Positions 9,430 to 18,469 of a stretch of DNA of 64,000 bases are shown piece after piece. The position numbers and the translations under genes were made by a program. The stretch comes from Pelagibacteraceae bacterium AG-359-O02 (GTDB taxonomy: Bacteria; Pseudomonadota; Alphaproteobacteria; Pelagibacterales; Pelagibacteraceae). The stretch is from assembly GCA_003280485.1 (NCBI GenBank), contig QCEU01000003.1:91544-155543 (forward strand), written 5' to 3'. A model generated the notes under the pieces. That model had not been told where the DNA came from. It saw nothing but the letters and a program-made list of their open reading frames with translations, and did no database searches. Every line of letters starts with the position of its first letter. Position 1 is the stretch's first letter.

Positions 9430-10166
9430 TGATTAATTTAAAAAATTTAAATATAGTTTTAACAGGTGCAACAGGAGTTATTGGAAATGCTATTTTAGAT
9501 AACTTAATATCTGCTGGAGCACGTGTCATACCAACAGGTAGTAACGAGGAAAAACTAAAAAAAATTCAAGATAAGTATAAAGATTTAAATGTAATAAAGC
9601 ATGATCTGTCTGACCATGGTAGGATAGATGAATTTGTAGAGGATTGTGGCAAAATCTTTTCAAATAAAATTGACGTTTTAATTAATAATGCCGGTATCAC
9701 CCAAGACAATTTATCTTTAAGAATGAAAGAAGAAGAATGGAAAAAAGTTATCGATATAAATCTAACTTCAACATTTTTAATTACTAAAAGTGTACTAAAA
9801 AAAATGCTAAAATCGAAAAATGGAAAGATAATAAATATTACCTCAGTGGTAGGACATACAGGTAATATTGGCCAAGCTAATTATGCAGCATCAAAAGCAG
9901 GTATTATAGCAATGTCAAAAAGCCTAGCTATTGAGTACGGAAAAAAAAATATCACTGTAAATTGTGTATCTCCAGGTTTTATAGTCTCTAATATGACAGC
10001 CAAAATCAGCGAGGAACACACAGAATTAATGAAATCAAGGATATCACTTAACAAATTTGGCAATCCAGAAGATGTCGCAAATTCAATTGCTTTTCTATGT
10101 TCTAATTTATCAGATTATATCACTGGAGAAACAATTCATGTAAATGGTGGCATGTATTTTAGTTGA
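9429..10166 (+). CDS. fabG: 3-oxoacyl-ACP reductase
   Basis: 245-residue short-chain dehydrogenase, NADPH-dependent, reducing 3-oxoacyl-ACP. Seen: cofactor loop TGATGVIG (12-19), NNAG (87-90), catalytic S139, Y152 and K156 (YAASK), and the C-terminal TGETIHVNGGMYFS typical of FabG. Placement between fabD and acpP supports FabG rather than another SDR. Confidence 0.96.
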   Translation: MINLKNLNIVLTGATGVIGNAILDNLISAGARVIPTGSNEEKLKKIQDKYKDLNVIKHDLSDHGRIDEFVEDCGKIFSNKIDVLINNAGITQDNLSLRMKEEEWKKVIDINLTSTFLITKSVLKKMLKSKNGKIINITSVVGHTGNIGQANYAASKAGIIAMSKSLAIEYGKKNITVNCVSPGFIVSNMTAKISEEHTELMKSRISLNKFGNPEDVANSIAFLCSNLSDYITGETIHVNGGMYFS

Positions 10167-10191
10167 CAAAGTTAATAAAATATTTATTAAC
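10163..10191 (+). promoter_or_regulatory. Candidate acpP promoter with overlapping palindrome
   Basis: A perfect -35 TTGACA (10163-10168) overlaps the fabG stop codon; 16 bases on is TATTAA (10185-10190) as -10. A perfect inverted repeat, arms GTTAATAAA and TTTATTAAC with a 3-base centre (10171-10191), covers the spacer and the -10. acpP is normally among the most highly expressed genes, so a dedicated promoter inside the fab operon is reasonable. Whether the palindrome is an operator or chance in A/T-rich DNA is open. Confidence 0.45.
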
Positions 10192-10212
10192 AAATTAACT
10201 TAAAGGAACAAA

Positions 10213-10452
10213 ATGTCAGATGATATTTCAAGCAAAGTAAAAAAAATAGTTGCAGATCACTTAGGAATTGATGAAGCAAAAGTTAATGAAGAATCAAGTT
10301 TTATTGATGATTTAGGTGCAGATAGTTTAGATACGGTTGAGCTAGTTATGGCTTTTGAGGAAGAATTTGGATCTGAAATATCTGATAGCGATGCTGAGAA
10401 AATTTTAACTGTAGGCGATGCAGTTAAGTTTATAGAAAATAAAGCAAACTAA
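10213..10452 (+). CDS. acpP: Acyl carrier protein
   Basis: 79-residue acidic helical protein that carries acyl chains on a phosphopantetheine arm. The attachment serine is S38 in [13 protein letters not shown], the canonical ACP motif. A good ribosome binding site (AAAGGA) sits 7 bases upstream. Unusually, the next gene is gmk only 13 bases later; fabF and mltG, which commonly follow acpP in alphaproteobacteria, are not here. Confidence 0.98.
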   Translation: MSDDISSKVKKIVADHLGIDEAKVNEESSFIDDLGADSLDTVELVMAFEEEFGSEISDSDAEKILTVGDAVKFIENKAN

Positions 10453-10465
10453 AGTTTTTACTTAA

Positions 10466-11101
10466 ATGGCCGAAAAAAAAGCAGGGATAATTGTAATATT
10501 ATCTTCTCCTTCGGGCGCAGGGAAAACAACATTAGTAAAAAAAATTTCGAAAAGAAAAAAATATAAGATTTCAATTTCTTACACAACTAGAAAACCTAGA
10601 GTAAATGAAAAAAATGGTAAGGACTATTATTTTATAAACAACTCTCAATTTAAAAAACTTATAAAAGAAAAAAAATTTTTAGAATATGCTAAAGTTTTTA
10701 AAAATTACTACGGATCATTAAGAGAAAATATTATAACAAAATTAGAAAAAGGTAAAAATATAATTTTTGATATTGACTGGCAGGGAACTAAGCAAATAAA
10801 AAATAATAAATTAAATTATAAAATTATAACAATATTTATTTTGCCCCCTTCAAAAAAAGAATTATTTGAAAGATTATTAAAAAGGGAAAAAAAAGATAAA
10901 AAAATTGCGGCTGAAAGAATGAAACAATTCAAAGAAGATGTTTTGCATTGGAAAGAATATGATTTTACTGTAATAAATGATGAAGTAGAAAATTGTTACA
11001 AACTAATTTCTAATTTTATTAATTCACATAAAAAACAAAAATCAAAAAATAATTTTAATAGAAGATTTATAGCAAATCATATAAAGAATTTATTGAATTG
11101 A
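10466..11101 (+). CDS. gmk: Guanylate kinase
   Basis: 211 residues. Phosphorylates GMP to GDP with ATP. P-loop [10 protein letters not shown] (13-22), GMP-binding SYTTRKPR and NGKDYYFI, and the lid region [10 protein letters not shown] are present. The C-terminal ~25 residues are Lys/Asn-rich. Its end overlaps the convergent rsmA gene by 12 bases. gmk next to the pdxA-rsmA block is a usual alphaproteobacterial neighbourhood. Confidence 0.96.
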   Translation: MAEKKAGIIVILSSPSGAGKTTLVKKISKRKKYKISISYTTRKPRVNEKNGKDYYFINNSQFKKLIKEKKFLEYAKVFKNYYGSLRENIITKLEKGKNIIFDIDWQGTKQIKNNKLNYKIITIFILPPSKKELFERLLKREKKDKKIAAERMKQFKEDVLHWKEYDFTVINDEVENCYKLISNFINSHKKQKSKNNFNRRFIANHIKNLLN

Positions 11102-11881
11102 AGATTCGTACAATTCACAAATTTTATAATAAGTAATACAATCTAAATTTTGTGGCCTTAAATCTAAATCCAAATCTAATTTCTTTGAAATTTCTTCATA
11201 ATTTCTAAATAATATCTTTAGTGGCTTTTTTATCATTTTACGCCGCTGGCTAAAAAAAATATTTGTTATATATTCTAAATTTTTTGGATCTTTAAAATTA
11301 TAAAATTCATTTTTAGGAACTAAGACCAACAATGTGCTTCTAACTTTTGGCGGCGGATTGAAACTTTCAGGTTCAATATCAAAGATTTTATCTATTTTCA
11401 TTCGCCAATTTGATAATATTGATAATCTACCATAGTTTTTTGTATTAGTTTTTGCAATTATTCTATCCGCAACTTCCTTTTGAAACATTAATACAAATTT
11501 TTTACAAAAAATATCTAGATTTTTTATTTTAATCCATTTTGCTAAAATTTGAGTTGAAATATTGTATGGTAAGTTTCCAAATATAATATGATTTTTCCCT
11601 TTAAAATTTTGATATGAAATTTTCATCATATCCTCATTAATAATTTTAATCTTTTCTTTAAATTTTTTTATTAAGAAATTAGATAATTGAGTATCTTTTT
11701 CAATAACAATAAGATTTTTTGGTTTTTTTTCTAATATTTTATTTGTTAAAGCACCACTTCCAGGTCCCACTTCAATTACCAAATCTTCATGTCCTATTTC
11801 ACCAGTATCAGCAATTTTATTTAAAATATTTTGATCAATTAAAAAATTTTGTCCTAAACTCTTTTTTTGGGTAAATTTCAT
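11090..11881 (-). CDS. rsmA: 16S rRNA (adenine1518/1519-N6)-dimethyltransferase
   Basis: 263 residues, also known as KsgA. Dimethylates two adjacent adenosines in helix 45 of 16S rRNA using SAM. Motifs: [11 protein letters not shown] at the N-terminus, SAM loop [12 protein letters not shown] (36-46) and catalytic NLPYNIS (103-109); the C-terminal domain has [13 protein letters not shown]. Last gene of the lptF-lptG-lptD-surA-pdxA-rsmA run; its start overlaps pdxA by 4 bases. Confidence 0.96.
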   Translation of the reverse strand: MKFTQKKSLGQNFLIDQNILNKIADTGEIGHEDLVIEVGPGSGALTNKILEKKPKNLIVIEKDTQLSNFLIKKFKEKIKIINEDMMKISYQNFKGKNHIIFGNLPYNISTQILAKWIKIKNLDIFCKKFVLMFQKEVADRIIAKTNTKNYGRLSILSNWRMKIDKIFDIEPESFNPPPKVRSTLLVLVPKNEFYNFKDPKNLEYITNIFFSQRRKMIKKPLKILFRNYEEISKKLDLDLDLRPQNLDCITYYKICELYESSIQ

Positions 11882-12843
11882 TTTATGCTATTCAAAATTT
11901 CAAACGCATAGAATATTGAAGATGGATCTGATTTATTCTTTCCAATCATTTTATAATTAGGTCCATGGTCAGGTGTAATTTTTAAAAAAGGCAGACCTAA
12001 TGTAATATTAATAGCTTTAAATTTAAATATCGTTTTTATTGGAGCTAATACCTGATCATGATACATACCTAAAGCAACATCAAATTTATCCATATTTCTT
12101 TTAATAAAAAATGTATCAGCAGGTATTGGACCTGTAATTTTTATTTTATTTTTTGATAAGTATTTTATTGCTGGTATAATTTCATTTTCCTCTTCACTAA
12201 CATTGCTTGTGGTTTCACAATGAGGATTAAGACCTAATACAGCAAAATTGGGTTGCTTTTTAAGAGTTAATTTATAAAATCTATTTATTTTAATTATATC
12301 TTTTATAATTTTTCTTTTTTTTACTAATTGAGCAACTTTTTTAAGTGGTATATGGGTTGTTAACGGAGATACAGCAAGCTTTTTGTTATATATTAACATC
12401 ACGGGATTTTTAGATTTAGTTTTATGTCCAATATATTCTGTAATTCCTAAAAATTTTTTATTTAAAAATGTTTTTTTGGATACAGGTCCATTTATAAGAA
12501 CACAATTCTTATTTTTTTTTATAATTTTCAAACTAAGGTCAAAACATTTTTCAATATATTTATTAGAGTCGATTTTAATTTGAGAAAATGCATCCTTAAA
12601 ATTATAATCTACGTTTATAATATTTATCTTTTTATTTTCGGATTTATTTATATTAAAAATCTCATTAAATAGAACTTTCTGTTTCAAAATTTTCATTTGT
12701 GCTTTTAATAATTTAACACTGCCTATCAGGATTATTTTTTTCTTATTTTTTTTATATTTATTTGAATTAAAATACTTAAATAATACTTCTGAAAAGGTTG
12801 AGTTTGGTTCTCCGAGTACAATTAAAACTACTTTAATATTCAT
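11878..12843 (-). CDS. pdxA: 4-hydroxythreonine-4-phosphate dehydrogenase family protein
   Basis: 321 residues of the PdxA family, which oxidises 4-phosphohydroxy-L-threonine in pyridoxal phosphate synthesis. Metal-binding histidines fit H in YIGHKTKS, HDQV (GMYHDQVLAPIK) and HGPN (TPDHGPNYKMIGKN). The GTAFDIAGK segment usual after PDHG is diverged here. Position between surA and rsmA is the standard one. No other B6 gene is visible, so I cannot say whether the full pathway operates; PdxA2-type activity on 4-phosphothreonate is an alternative. The 11-base overlap with surA suggests coupling. Confidence 0.9.
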   Translation of the reverse strand: MNIKVVLIVLGEPNSTFSEVLFKYFNSNKYKKNKKKIILIGSVKLLKAQMKILKQKVLFNEIFNINKSENKKINIINVDYNFKDAFSQIKIDSNKYIEKCFDLSLKIIKKNKNCVLINGPVSKKTFLNKKFLGITEYIGHKTKSKNPVMLIYNKKLAVSPLTTHIPLKKVAQLVKKRKIIKDIIKINRFYKLTLKKQPNFAVLGLNPHCETTSNVSEEENEIIPAIKYLSKNKIKITGPIPADTFFIKRNMDKFDVALGMYHDQVLAPIKTIFKFKAINITLGLPFLKITPDHGPNYKMIGKNKSDPSSIFYAFEILNSIK

Positions 12844-13762
12844 AAATTTCTACGTTTTTTCTCAATCTTTTATAAAAAATATTTGAAAAATTATTAAGTT
12901 GTTTGTTTGTCTCTAAATTAATTAACTTTTCTAATTCTTTTTCTAAGTTAATTTTATTTTTTAATTCTTTTTTTTGATTTACTTTAATTATTAAGTATGA
13001 GTTATTTATCTTTATTGGTTCACTGAATTGATCTTGATTAAGTTTTTCAATTTTCTCAAGTATTAGCTTGGATATCTGTAATTCATTTATCCATCCAATT
13101 AAACCACCATTTTTAGCAGTATTAGAGATGCTAACTATAATCGCGGTATTTTCAAAGCCTATACTATCAATACTATTTTTAATTTCTAATATTTTATCTT
13201 CTAAATTTTTACCTATCTCATCCTCAAAAATAATTTCAGATAAATTATATTCATATTTTTTTTTAATCCCTTCTATCTGTCCTTTAATTTTATTTCTTAA
13301 CTCTTCCTTATTTATAACTATATTTTTTGAGTTTCTTTGATAAATTAATTGGTTCCAAAGGGCTTCTATTAATAATTTTTTTTTAACATCTTCGTACTCT
13401 AAATTTTGATTATTTAAAATTCTTTTAAATTCATTCTTACTTTTAATATTTTTTTTTAATAGTAAATTTCTTTCAATCATATTAACTAAATTATTCTCTT
13501 TCTGAAGGTCTACAAATTTTTTAAGCTCATTTTTTTTTATGATTTCTGTAATTAGTGAAGTTTTTGCAATTTTAAAAACTTTTTTTTTGTCTAAATTTTT
13601 AAGTTTTGGATTTAAAAAAATTAAGTAGTTTATTTCATTCTCAATGTCTAAATTTGTTATTACTTCGTCTTGTATTTTTACCTTAATTTCAACTACATTA
13701 CTATTTACATTTAAGTTAAAAAAAAAAGAAAGGAAAATAATTATTATACTAATTTTTTTCAT
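12833..13762 (-). CDS. surA: SurA-like periplasmic chaperone/peptidyl-prolyl isomerase
   Basis: 309 residues, shorter than the ~430 of E. coli SurA. A signal peptide (about 1-22) is followed by a SurA N-domain (KIQDEVITNLDIENEINYLI) and one parvulin-like domain (about 170-265, with GGLIGWINELQISKLI and the FSEPIK end). Only one parvulin domain is visible, whereas E. coli has two. Expected to escort outer-membrane proteins, notably LptD, whose gene lies 2 bases upstream. Identification rests on domain order and context. Confidence 0.85.
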   Translation of the reverse strand: MKKISIIIIFLSFFFNLNVNSNVVEIKVKIQDEVITNLDIENEINYLIFLNPKLKNLDKKKVFKIAKTSLITEIIKKNELKKFVDLQKENNLVNMIERNLLLKKNIKSKNEFKRILNNQNLEYEDVKKKLLIEALWNQLIYQRNSKNIVINKEELRNKIKGQIEGIKKKYEYNLSEIIFEDEIGKNLEDKILEIKNSIDSIGFENTAIIVSISNTAKNGGLIGWINELQISKLILEKIEKLNQDQFSEPIKINNSYLIIKVNQKKELKNKINLEKELEKLINLETNKQLNNFSNIFYKRLRKNVEIYEY

Positions 13763-13764
13763 TA

Positions 13765-16194
13765 TTAATTTTTTCTTTCTTTAAGCACTGTATTTGCTGA
13801 TCCTCGAATTTCAGCAAAAGGAATAAATTTTATTAAAAAATTTAAACTTTCATCAGGCACTAAACTACCATCTCTGAAAAATTTCTTATTATAATTTAAT
13901 GAAATAGATAAACAATCTGTATTATATCCATAATTAAAATTAATTACCTCTGTAAAATCAGTTATTAAATTTTTACTTGTTTTAAATTCTAGGGAATGCT
14001 CATCTGTAAAATTTATTAGAGTGTTATTTTTTATCGATTCGGAATTACCTAATTCATGATTTTCTGTTACATAATCAAAACTTGTTATAAATTTATTATC
14101 TCCAAATTCTGCAGAAATAGCATCATAATTCGAAAAACTTAAGTCTCTGTCATAAGAAAAATTATATCCAAGTTTGATTTTGCTATTTGGATTATAAACA
14201 AAATTTCCAACTATATCAGACCTAGTTTGGTCAAGTTTTGATATTGAAGGCATTGAGGAATTTTTCTTATCTTTAAGAATATTCCCAATATTAAACTCAA
14301 TTAATTTATCATTAGCAAAATTAAGTTTTTCGTATTCTAAGCCTAATGTTAAAGATTTACCTTCCTCAACCATATCAGATCTTCCAATTCGATTAGTTGA
14401 AAATAAGCTATCATAACTTAATCTTGATCCAGTTGAGGAAATATCCTTGCCGTTTGTCGGACTAAATTTTATTTGTACTTTAGGCCTTAAAAAGCTTGTA
14501 CTATTATCATTTGTGATTTTTTTTAATGGTAATTCTGAGTTAAACAAAACTGTACCAAATAAATCATGATCATTATTGTTATCAAATACTGAGGAATTTT
14601 CTGCATAAGTGTTAAAATTTTTTAATAAAAAATTATAATTTGAAACAATTCCAAAATTAATATTATTAAATGATCTAAAGTTGAAATCATTGTTTAATTG
14701 TGCTTCATAAATATTTGTAGAATGAAGTTTTTGATATCCTGATGTATTATAAAATAATGTTCCATTGTATTCATTTTCTAAATCAATTTCTTTGTCAAAT
14801 GAAAAATCTGGAAAAACATACTGGTATTTGTCATTTGAATCTGTAACACTCAAATCTTCATATATTCTAATTGCGCTTTTTAGCTCAGTTTTTTCATCAA
14901 TATTTTTACTAATTTCAAACAATGAAGTTAATGAACTAGAATTTATTTTTTTCATTAATTTATTGGTATCCTGAATATTTTGAAAATCATGAATTTTTAA
15001 ATAATTATCATTTCCAGATACATTCTCAAATTCTAAACTATAAGAGGTGTCTTGGTCGAAATTTCCTTTTAACTCAATTATAGAGTGTGTACTCGTATTT
15101 TTATCATTATAATTAAAACTTAAGTCTGCAATTAAATCTGAATTTTTAAAAGCTTTTCTGTATTCTGATTGAAGAATAAAATTGTTATTTTCAGAATATA
15201 TCCTTGGATTTAAAGTCATGTCTTCACTATCTGATAAAGCAAGAAAATATGGGATGTTAATTGATCTTCCTAAGCTATCTGAACTTGAATATACAGGTGT
15301 TAAAAAACCTGATTTACGTTTTACGGATGGATCTGGATGGTTGAAATAGGGTAGAAAAAAAACTCTTTGATTAAAAACTTTCAACCATGAGTTTTTATAT
15401 TCAAATAATTTATCTATTTTATTATGTTTAAATTCATCACTCTGAATTTCCCATCCCCTACAATTCTTATTTTCCGTGTTACATGTACTGAATACAACTT
15501 TTTGTATTATTGTTTCCTTACTATCTGATAAAGCAGACTTTCCTTTAAGCAAAGGATCGTTATTTTCATCTCCAAAAAAATCATTTATAAAATCTATACT
15601 TACCTCTTTACCTATAATTTCTTTTGTTTTTAAGTTAATCTTAGCATTTTCAAATAAATAACTATTATTGTCGTTATCTATTATATTTGTTGTTTTTGAA
15701 GTAATAACTTCTTCACGCTTATCAAACAAAAACCCATCTTTGAAATTGTATAAATTATTTAAATCATCGTAAATTTTTGTATCTGATTTACTAATTATCT
15801 TCATTGAGTTTCTGTCATACATTACATCCTTTGAAAACATCTCGTATTTATCCTCAATTTTTATAAAGGTTTCTCCTTTCGATAAAATTGTATTATTAAT
15901 TTCATCATATATAGCCTCTTTACTATTTATAATTATTTGATTTAAATCATCATAGAATTCAACATTATCTTTTATTAATAATTGAGAAATTAACTTATTA
16001 TAAATTGATCTATCACTCTTAATAATTAATTTTTGATTTGGAACTTTAGCTATACCTTTTCCAGAGTAAATTATATTTCCTTCATTCTCTATTTCTATAC
16101 TTTTAGAGTCAAATAATATTACATCAGCTTTAATTTGATGACATAGAAAAAAAAGTGAAAAAAAGATTATATAATTTAAAAATTTAATTTTCAT
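13765..16194 (-). CDS. lptD: LPS-assembly outer-membrane protein LptD
   Basis: 809 residues. Signal peptide to about residue 23 (FFLCHQIKA), an OstA/LptA-like beta-jellyroll with repeated short strands (about 25-230), then the 26-strand barrel domain with the LptD signature VFNQRVFFLPYFNHPDPSVKRKSGFLTP. Cysteines occur as a pair near residues 239-245 (STCNTENKNC) and one near the C-terminus (NTDCLS), compatible with the disulfides that rearrange in LptD. Inserts lipopolysaccharide into the outer leaflet together with LptE. Overlaps lptG by 11 bases. Confidence 0.95.
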   Translation of the reverse strand: MKIKFLNYIIFFSLFFLCHQIKADVILFDSKSIEIENEGNIIYSGKGIAKVPNQKLIIKSDRSIYNKLISQLLIKDNVEFYDDLNQIIINSKEAIYDEINNTILSKGETFIKIEDKYEMFSKDVMYDRNSMKIISKSDTKIYDDLNNLYNFKDGFLFDKREEVITSKTTNIIDNDNNSYLFENAKINLKTKEIIGKEVSIDFINDFFGDENNDPLLKGKSALSDSKETIIQKVVFSTCNTENKNCRGWEIQSDEFKHNKIDKLFEYKNSWLKVFNQRVFFLPYFNHPDPSVKRKSGFLTPVYSSSDSLGRSINIPYFLALSDSEDMTLNPRIYSENNNFILQSEYRKAFKNSDLIADLSFNYNDKNTSTHSIIELKGNFDQDTSYSLEFENVSGNDNYLKIHDFQNIQDTNKLMKKINSSSLTSLFEISKNIDEKTELKSAIRIYEDLSVTDSNDKYQYVFPDFSFDKEIDLENEYNGTLFYNTSGYQKLHSTNIYEAQLNNDFNFRSFNNINFGIVSNYNFLLKNFNTYAENSSVFDNNNDHDLFGTVLFNSELPLKKITNDNSTSFLRPKVQIKFSPTNGKDISSTGSRLSYDSLFSTNRIGRSDMVEEGKSLTLGLEYEKLNFANDKLIEFNIGNILKDKKNSSMPSISKLDQTRSDIVGNFVYNPNSKIKLGYNFSYDRDLSFSNYDAISAEFGDNKFITSFDYVTENHELGNSESIKNNTLINFTDEHSLEFKTSKNLITDFTEVINFNYGYNTDCLSISLNYNKKFFRDGSLVPDESLNFLIKFIPFAEIRGSANTVLKERKN

Positions 16195-17272
16195 TTAATC
16201 TAGTTAATCCTATCATACATACAAGAAACATAATAACTTGAGGAAGCCATACTGAAATATATACTGGTAATGTTTCATTTTTGCCAAATAAAATAGAAAA
16301 ATAATTTATGTAATAAAATATTACTGAAACTATAACGCCAACTACAACTAAAAAAAACTTTGATTTAATTATATTAAATTTAAACATTAGTAGGGCTCCA
16401 ATTATTGCAGTTAAAGTTAGATATATTGGCAAACTATAAATTTTATTCAAATGTAATTTTATATCAGTAGCAGAATAGCCTATAGACTCATAATTTTTTT
16501 CTAATTTTAATAATTGAAAAATATTTAAAGAATTTAAATTTGAATATAAGTTTGAAATAATTTGACTATTAAATGATGATGAATATTTATAGTCTAAAAT
16601 AGATTTAGTTTGTTTTTCATGAGAATAAATTTTTACATTTTTTAATATCCAATCTTTTTCCGAAATTTCCCCTTCTTCTGCTAAAATTGTATTAACTAGT
16701 CTGTAATTTTTATCTACTTGTGTTATTTTTATATTTTCTAAAGTATCCTTTTTGTAAGTTTGTGCATTGATTATAAATATATTTTGATTACTTTTATCTT
16801 TTTCTTTAATCCATAATCCACCTTCATTTACAACTGCTAAATGATCACTACTATTAGAGTATTGATATTTTATATTAAGGTATAAGCTTTTTAAATTTGC
16901 AGAAAATGAGTAATAAACAAATATTAATATTATTCCCATAATCAAAGAAACTAATGAGACTATAGCTGTAATTTTAAAATTATCGATGCCATTACTTCTT
17001 AAAAGTTCAATTTCATCTCTTTCAAAAATATTAATAAAAAAAAACATCACTCCTAACAAAAAAATAAAAGGTAATATTTCAAAAATAATTGATGGAATAT
17101 TAAGAATAGTCAAAATAATAGGATAATAAATTTTATTTTCTTTATTCTCAAAATATTTTAATTCTTCAAAAATATTTAAAAAAAAACTTAAAAATATAAA
17201 TACTAAAAGAATGATCAATACATTCTTTAAAAATAATTTTGTTAAATATGAGTGATATTTTTTAAATGTCAT
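16184..17272 (-). CDS. lptG: LPS export ABC transporter permease LptG
   Basis: 362 residues of the YjgP/YjgQ family: three N-terminal membrane helices, a periplasmic beta-jellyroll (about 130-265) and three C-terminal helices. The motif EIELLRSNGIDNFKI after helix 2 is the coupling helix that contacts the LptB ATPase. Works with LptF and LptB to extract LPS from the inner membrane. Downstream of the paralogous permease by a 4-base overlap. The LptF/LptG assignment follows gene order (second gene is LptG). Confidence 0.92.
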   Translation of the reverse strand: MTFKKYHSYLTKLFLKNVLIILLVFIFLSFFLNIFEELKYFENKENKIYYPIILTILNIPSIIFEILPFIFLLGVMFFFINIFERDEIELLRSNGIDNFKITAIVSLVSLIMGIILIFVYYSFSANLKSLYLNIKYQYSNSSDHLAVVNEGGLWIKEKDKSNQNIFIINAQTYKKDTLENIKITQVDKNYRLVNTILAEEGEISEKDWILKNVKIYSHEKQTKSILDYKYSSSFNSQIISNLYSNLNSLNIFQLLKLEKNYESIGYSATDIKLHLNKIYSLPIYLTLTAIIGALLMFKFNIIKSKFFLVVVGVIVSVIFYYINYFSILFGKNETLPVYISVWLPQVIMFLVCMIGLTRLNEN

Positions 17273-18414
17273 AATAAATTAAGTTTGAATTTTGTAAAAA
17301 TATTTAATACTAAATAATATATAATTACTAAAATTAAGGGAAAAATTAAAATTATAATATTTATTATTGGAGAAATAAAAAAATATTTTAATAAAATTTG
17401 TGAAATAATGATTAAAAAACTTCCAATTAAGAAAATATTTAATTTGCGTGATTTACCCAAAAAACTAGATTTAGGTTCAATTACTAAACTTGCGGCAACT
17501 AATGAAATTACAAGTGTATAAAATGGAATTATTATTCTCTTGTATAGTTCTTCAATAATAGATTTTACCCTTCTTGTTTGACAAGTAGCATTACCATCAT
17601 TAATTATTTCTTCACCTTTAAAATTATTTTTTGGTAGATCTTCTTTTATACATTTTATTAATTCAATAGAATCTAACTCTTGAATTTTTGATCTTGTAAT
17701 TGTTTTAGTTGTAAAATTAGACAAATCATAGTCAGTCTCAGAAAAATTTAACACAAAAGTATTATTTGAATTAATATTTGTTATTCCTCCATAAAAAAGT
17801 TTTAAGATATATTTATTATCTTTTTTAGTAATTCTACCATAATCTGAAATTATAATTTTTGAATTATTGGAGTCAATTTTTTCGTGTATATAAATTTTTT
17901 TTAATTCTCCATCCTTTTTATACTCTTCAACAAAAATAGTGAGACCTTTTACGACATTGATAAATTTCTTCTCAGATATTAATTTGGGTAAAAAATCAAT
18001 GTTAGACTCTTTAATAAAAACTCTTCCTAAATTTTGAGATTTAGGTACAACAATTAATGTTAATATAAGTTGTAGAATTAAAAACAATATCGAAAATTTA
18101 AGTATAAAATTAATTAATTGAATTTTTTTAATTCCATTATTCCAAAAAACTATTAACTCATTTGAATTCTCATATTTGTTAATTACATAAAAAATGGATA
18201 GAAAAAAAACAAAAATAATAGTTTTACTGAATATTTTTGGTAGATTTAGTGAAACAAAATAAAAATAAACCTTCAAACTGTGTCCGTCATCAGATACTAG
18301 GTCTAAAAAGTTAACTGCCTGGATTATCCAAACAATAAAAGTAATACTAAATGATGCTATTAGAAAAAAACTAAAGATATCTAAAGAAAATTTACGAAAT
18401 ATTAATTTATTCAT
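17269..18414 (-). CDS. lptF: LPS export ABC transporter permease LptF
   Basis: 381 residues, same YjgP/YjgQ architecture as the next gene, with coupling-helix segment NSNELIVFWNNGIKKIQL and a long periplasmic domain. First gene of the LPS transport operon, divergent from pepA as in many alphaproteobacteria. The C-terminal helices (about 280-375) begin at YKRIIIPFYTLVISLVAASL. A typical length for LptF. Confidence 0.92.
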   Translation of the reverse strand: MNKLIFRKFSLDIFSFFLIASFSITFIVWIIQAVNFLDLVSDDGHSLKVYFYFVSLNLPKIFSKTIIFVFFLSIFYVINKYENSNELIVFWNNGIKKIQLINFILKFSILFLILQLILTLIVVPKSQNLGRVFIKESNIDFLPKLISEKKFINVVKGLTIFVEEYKKDGELKKIYIHEKIDSNNSKIIISDYGRITKKDNKYILKLFYGGITNINSNNTFVLNFSETDYDLSNFTTKTITRSKIQELDSIELIKCIKEDLPKNNFKGEEIINDGNATCQTRRVKSIIEELYKRIIIPFYTLVISLVAASLVIEPKSSFLGKSRKLNIFLIGSFLIIISQILLKYFFISPIINIIILIFPLILVIIYYLVLNIFTKFKLNLL

Positions 18415-18469
18415 TGAAATTTATGTTTTAATAAATATACAACATTATCTAATAAATAATTTCAAAAAA

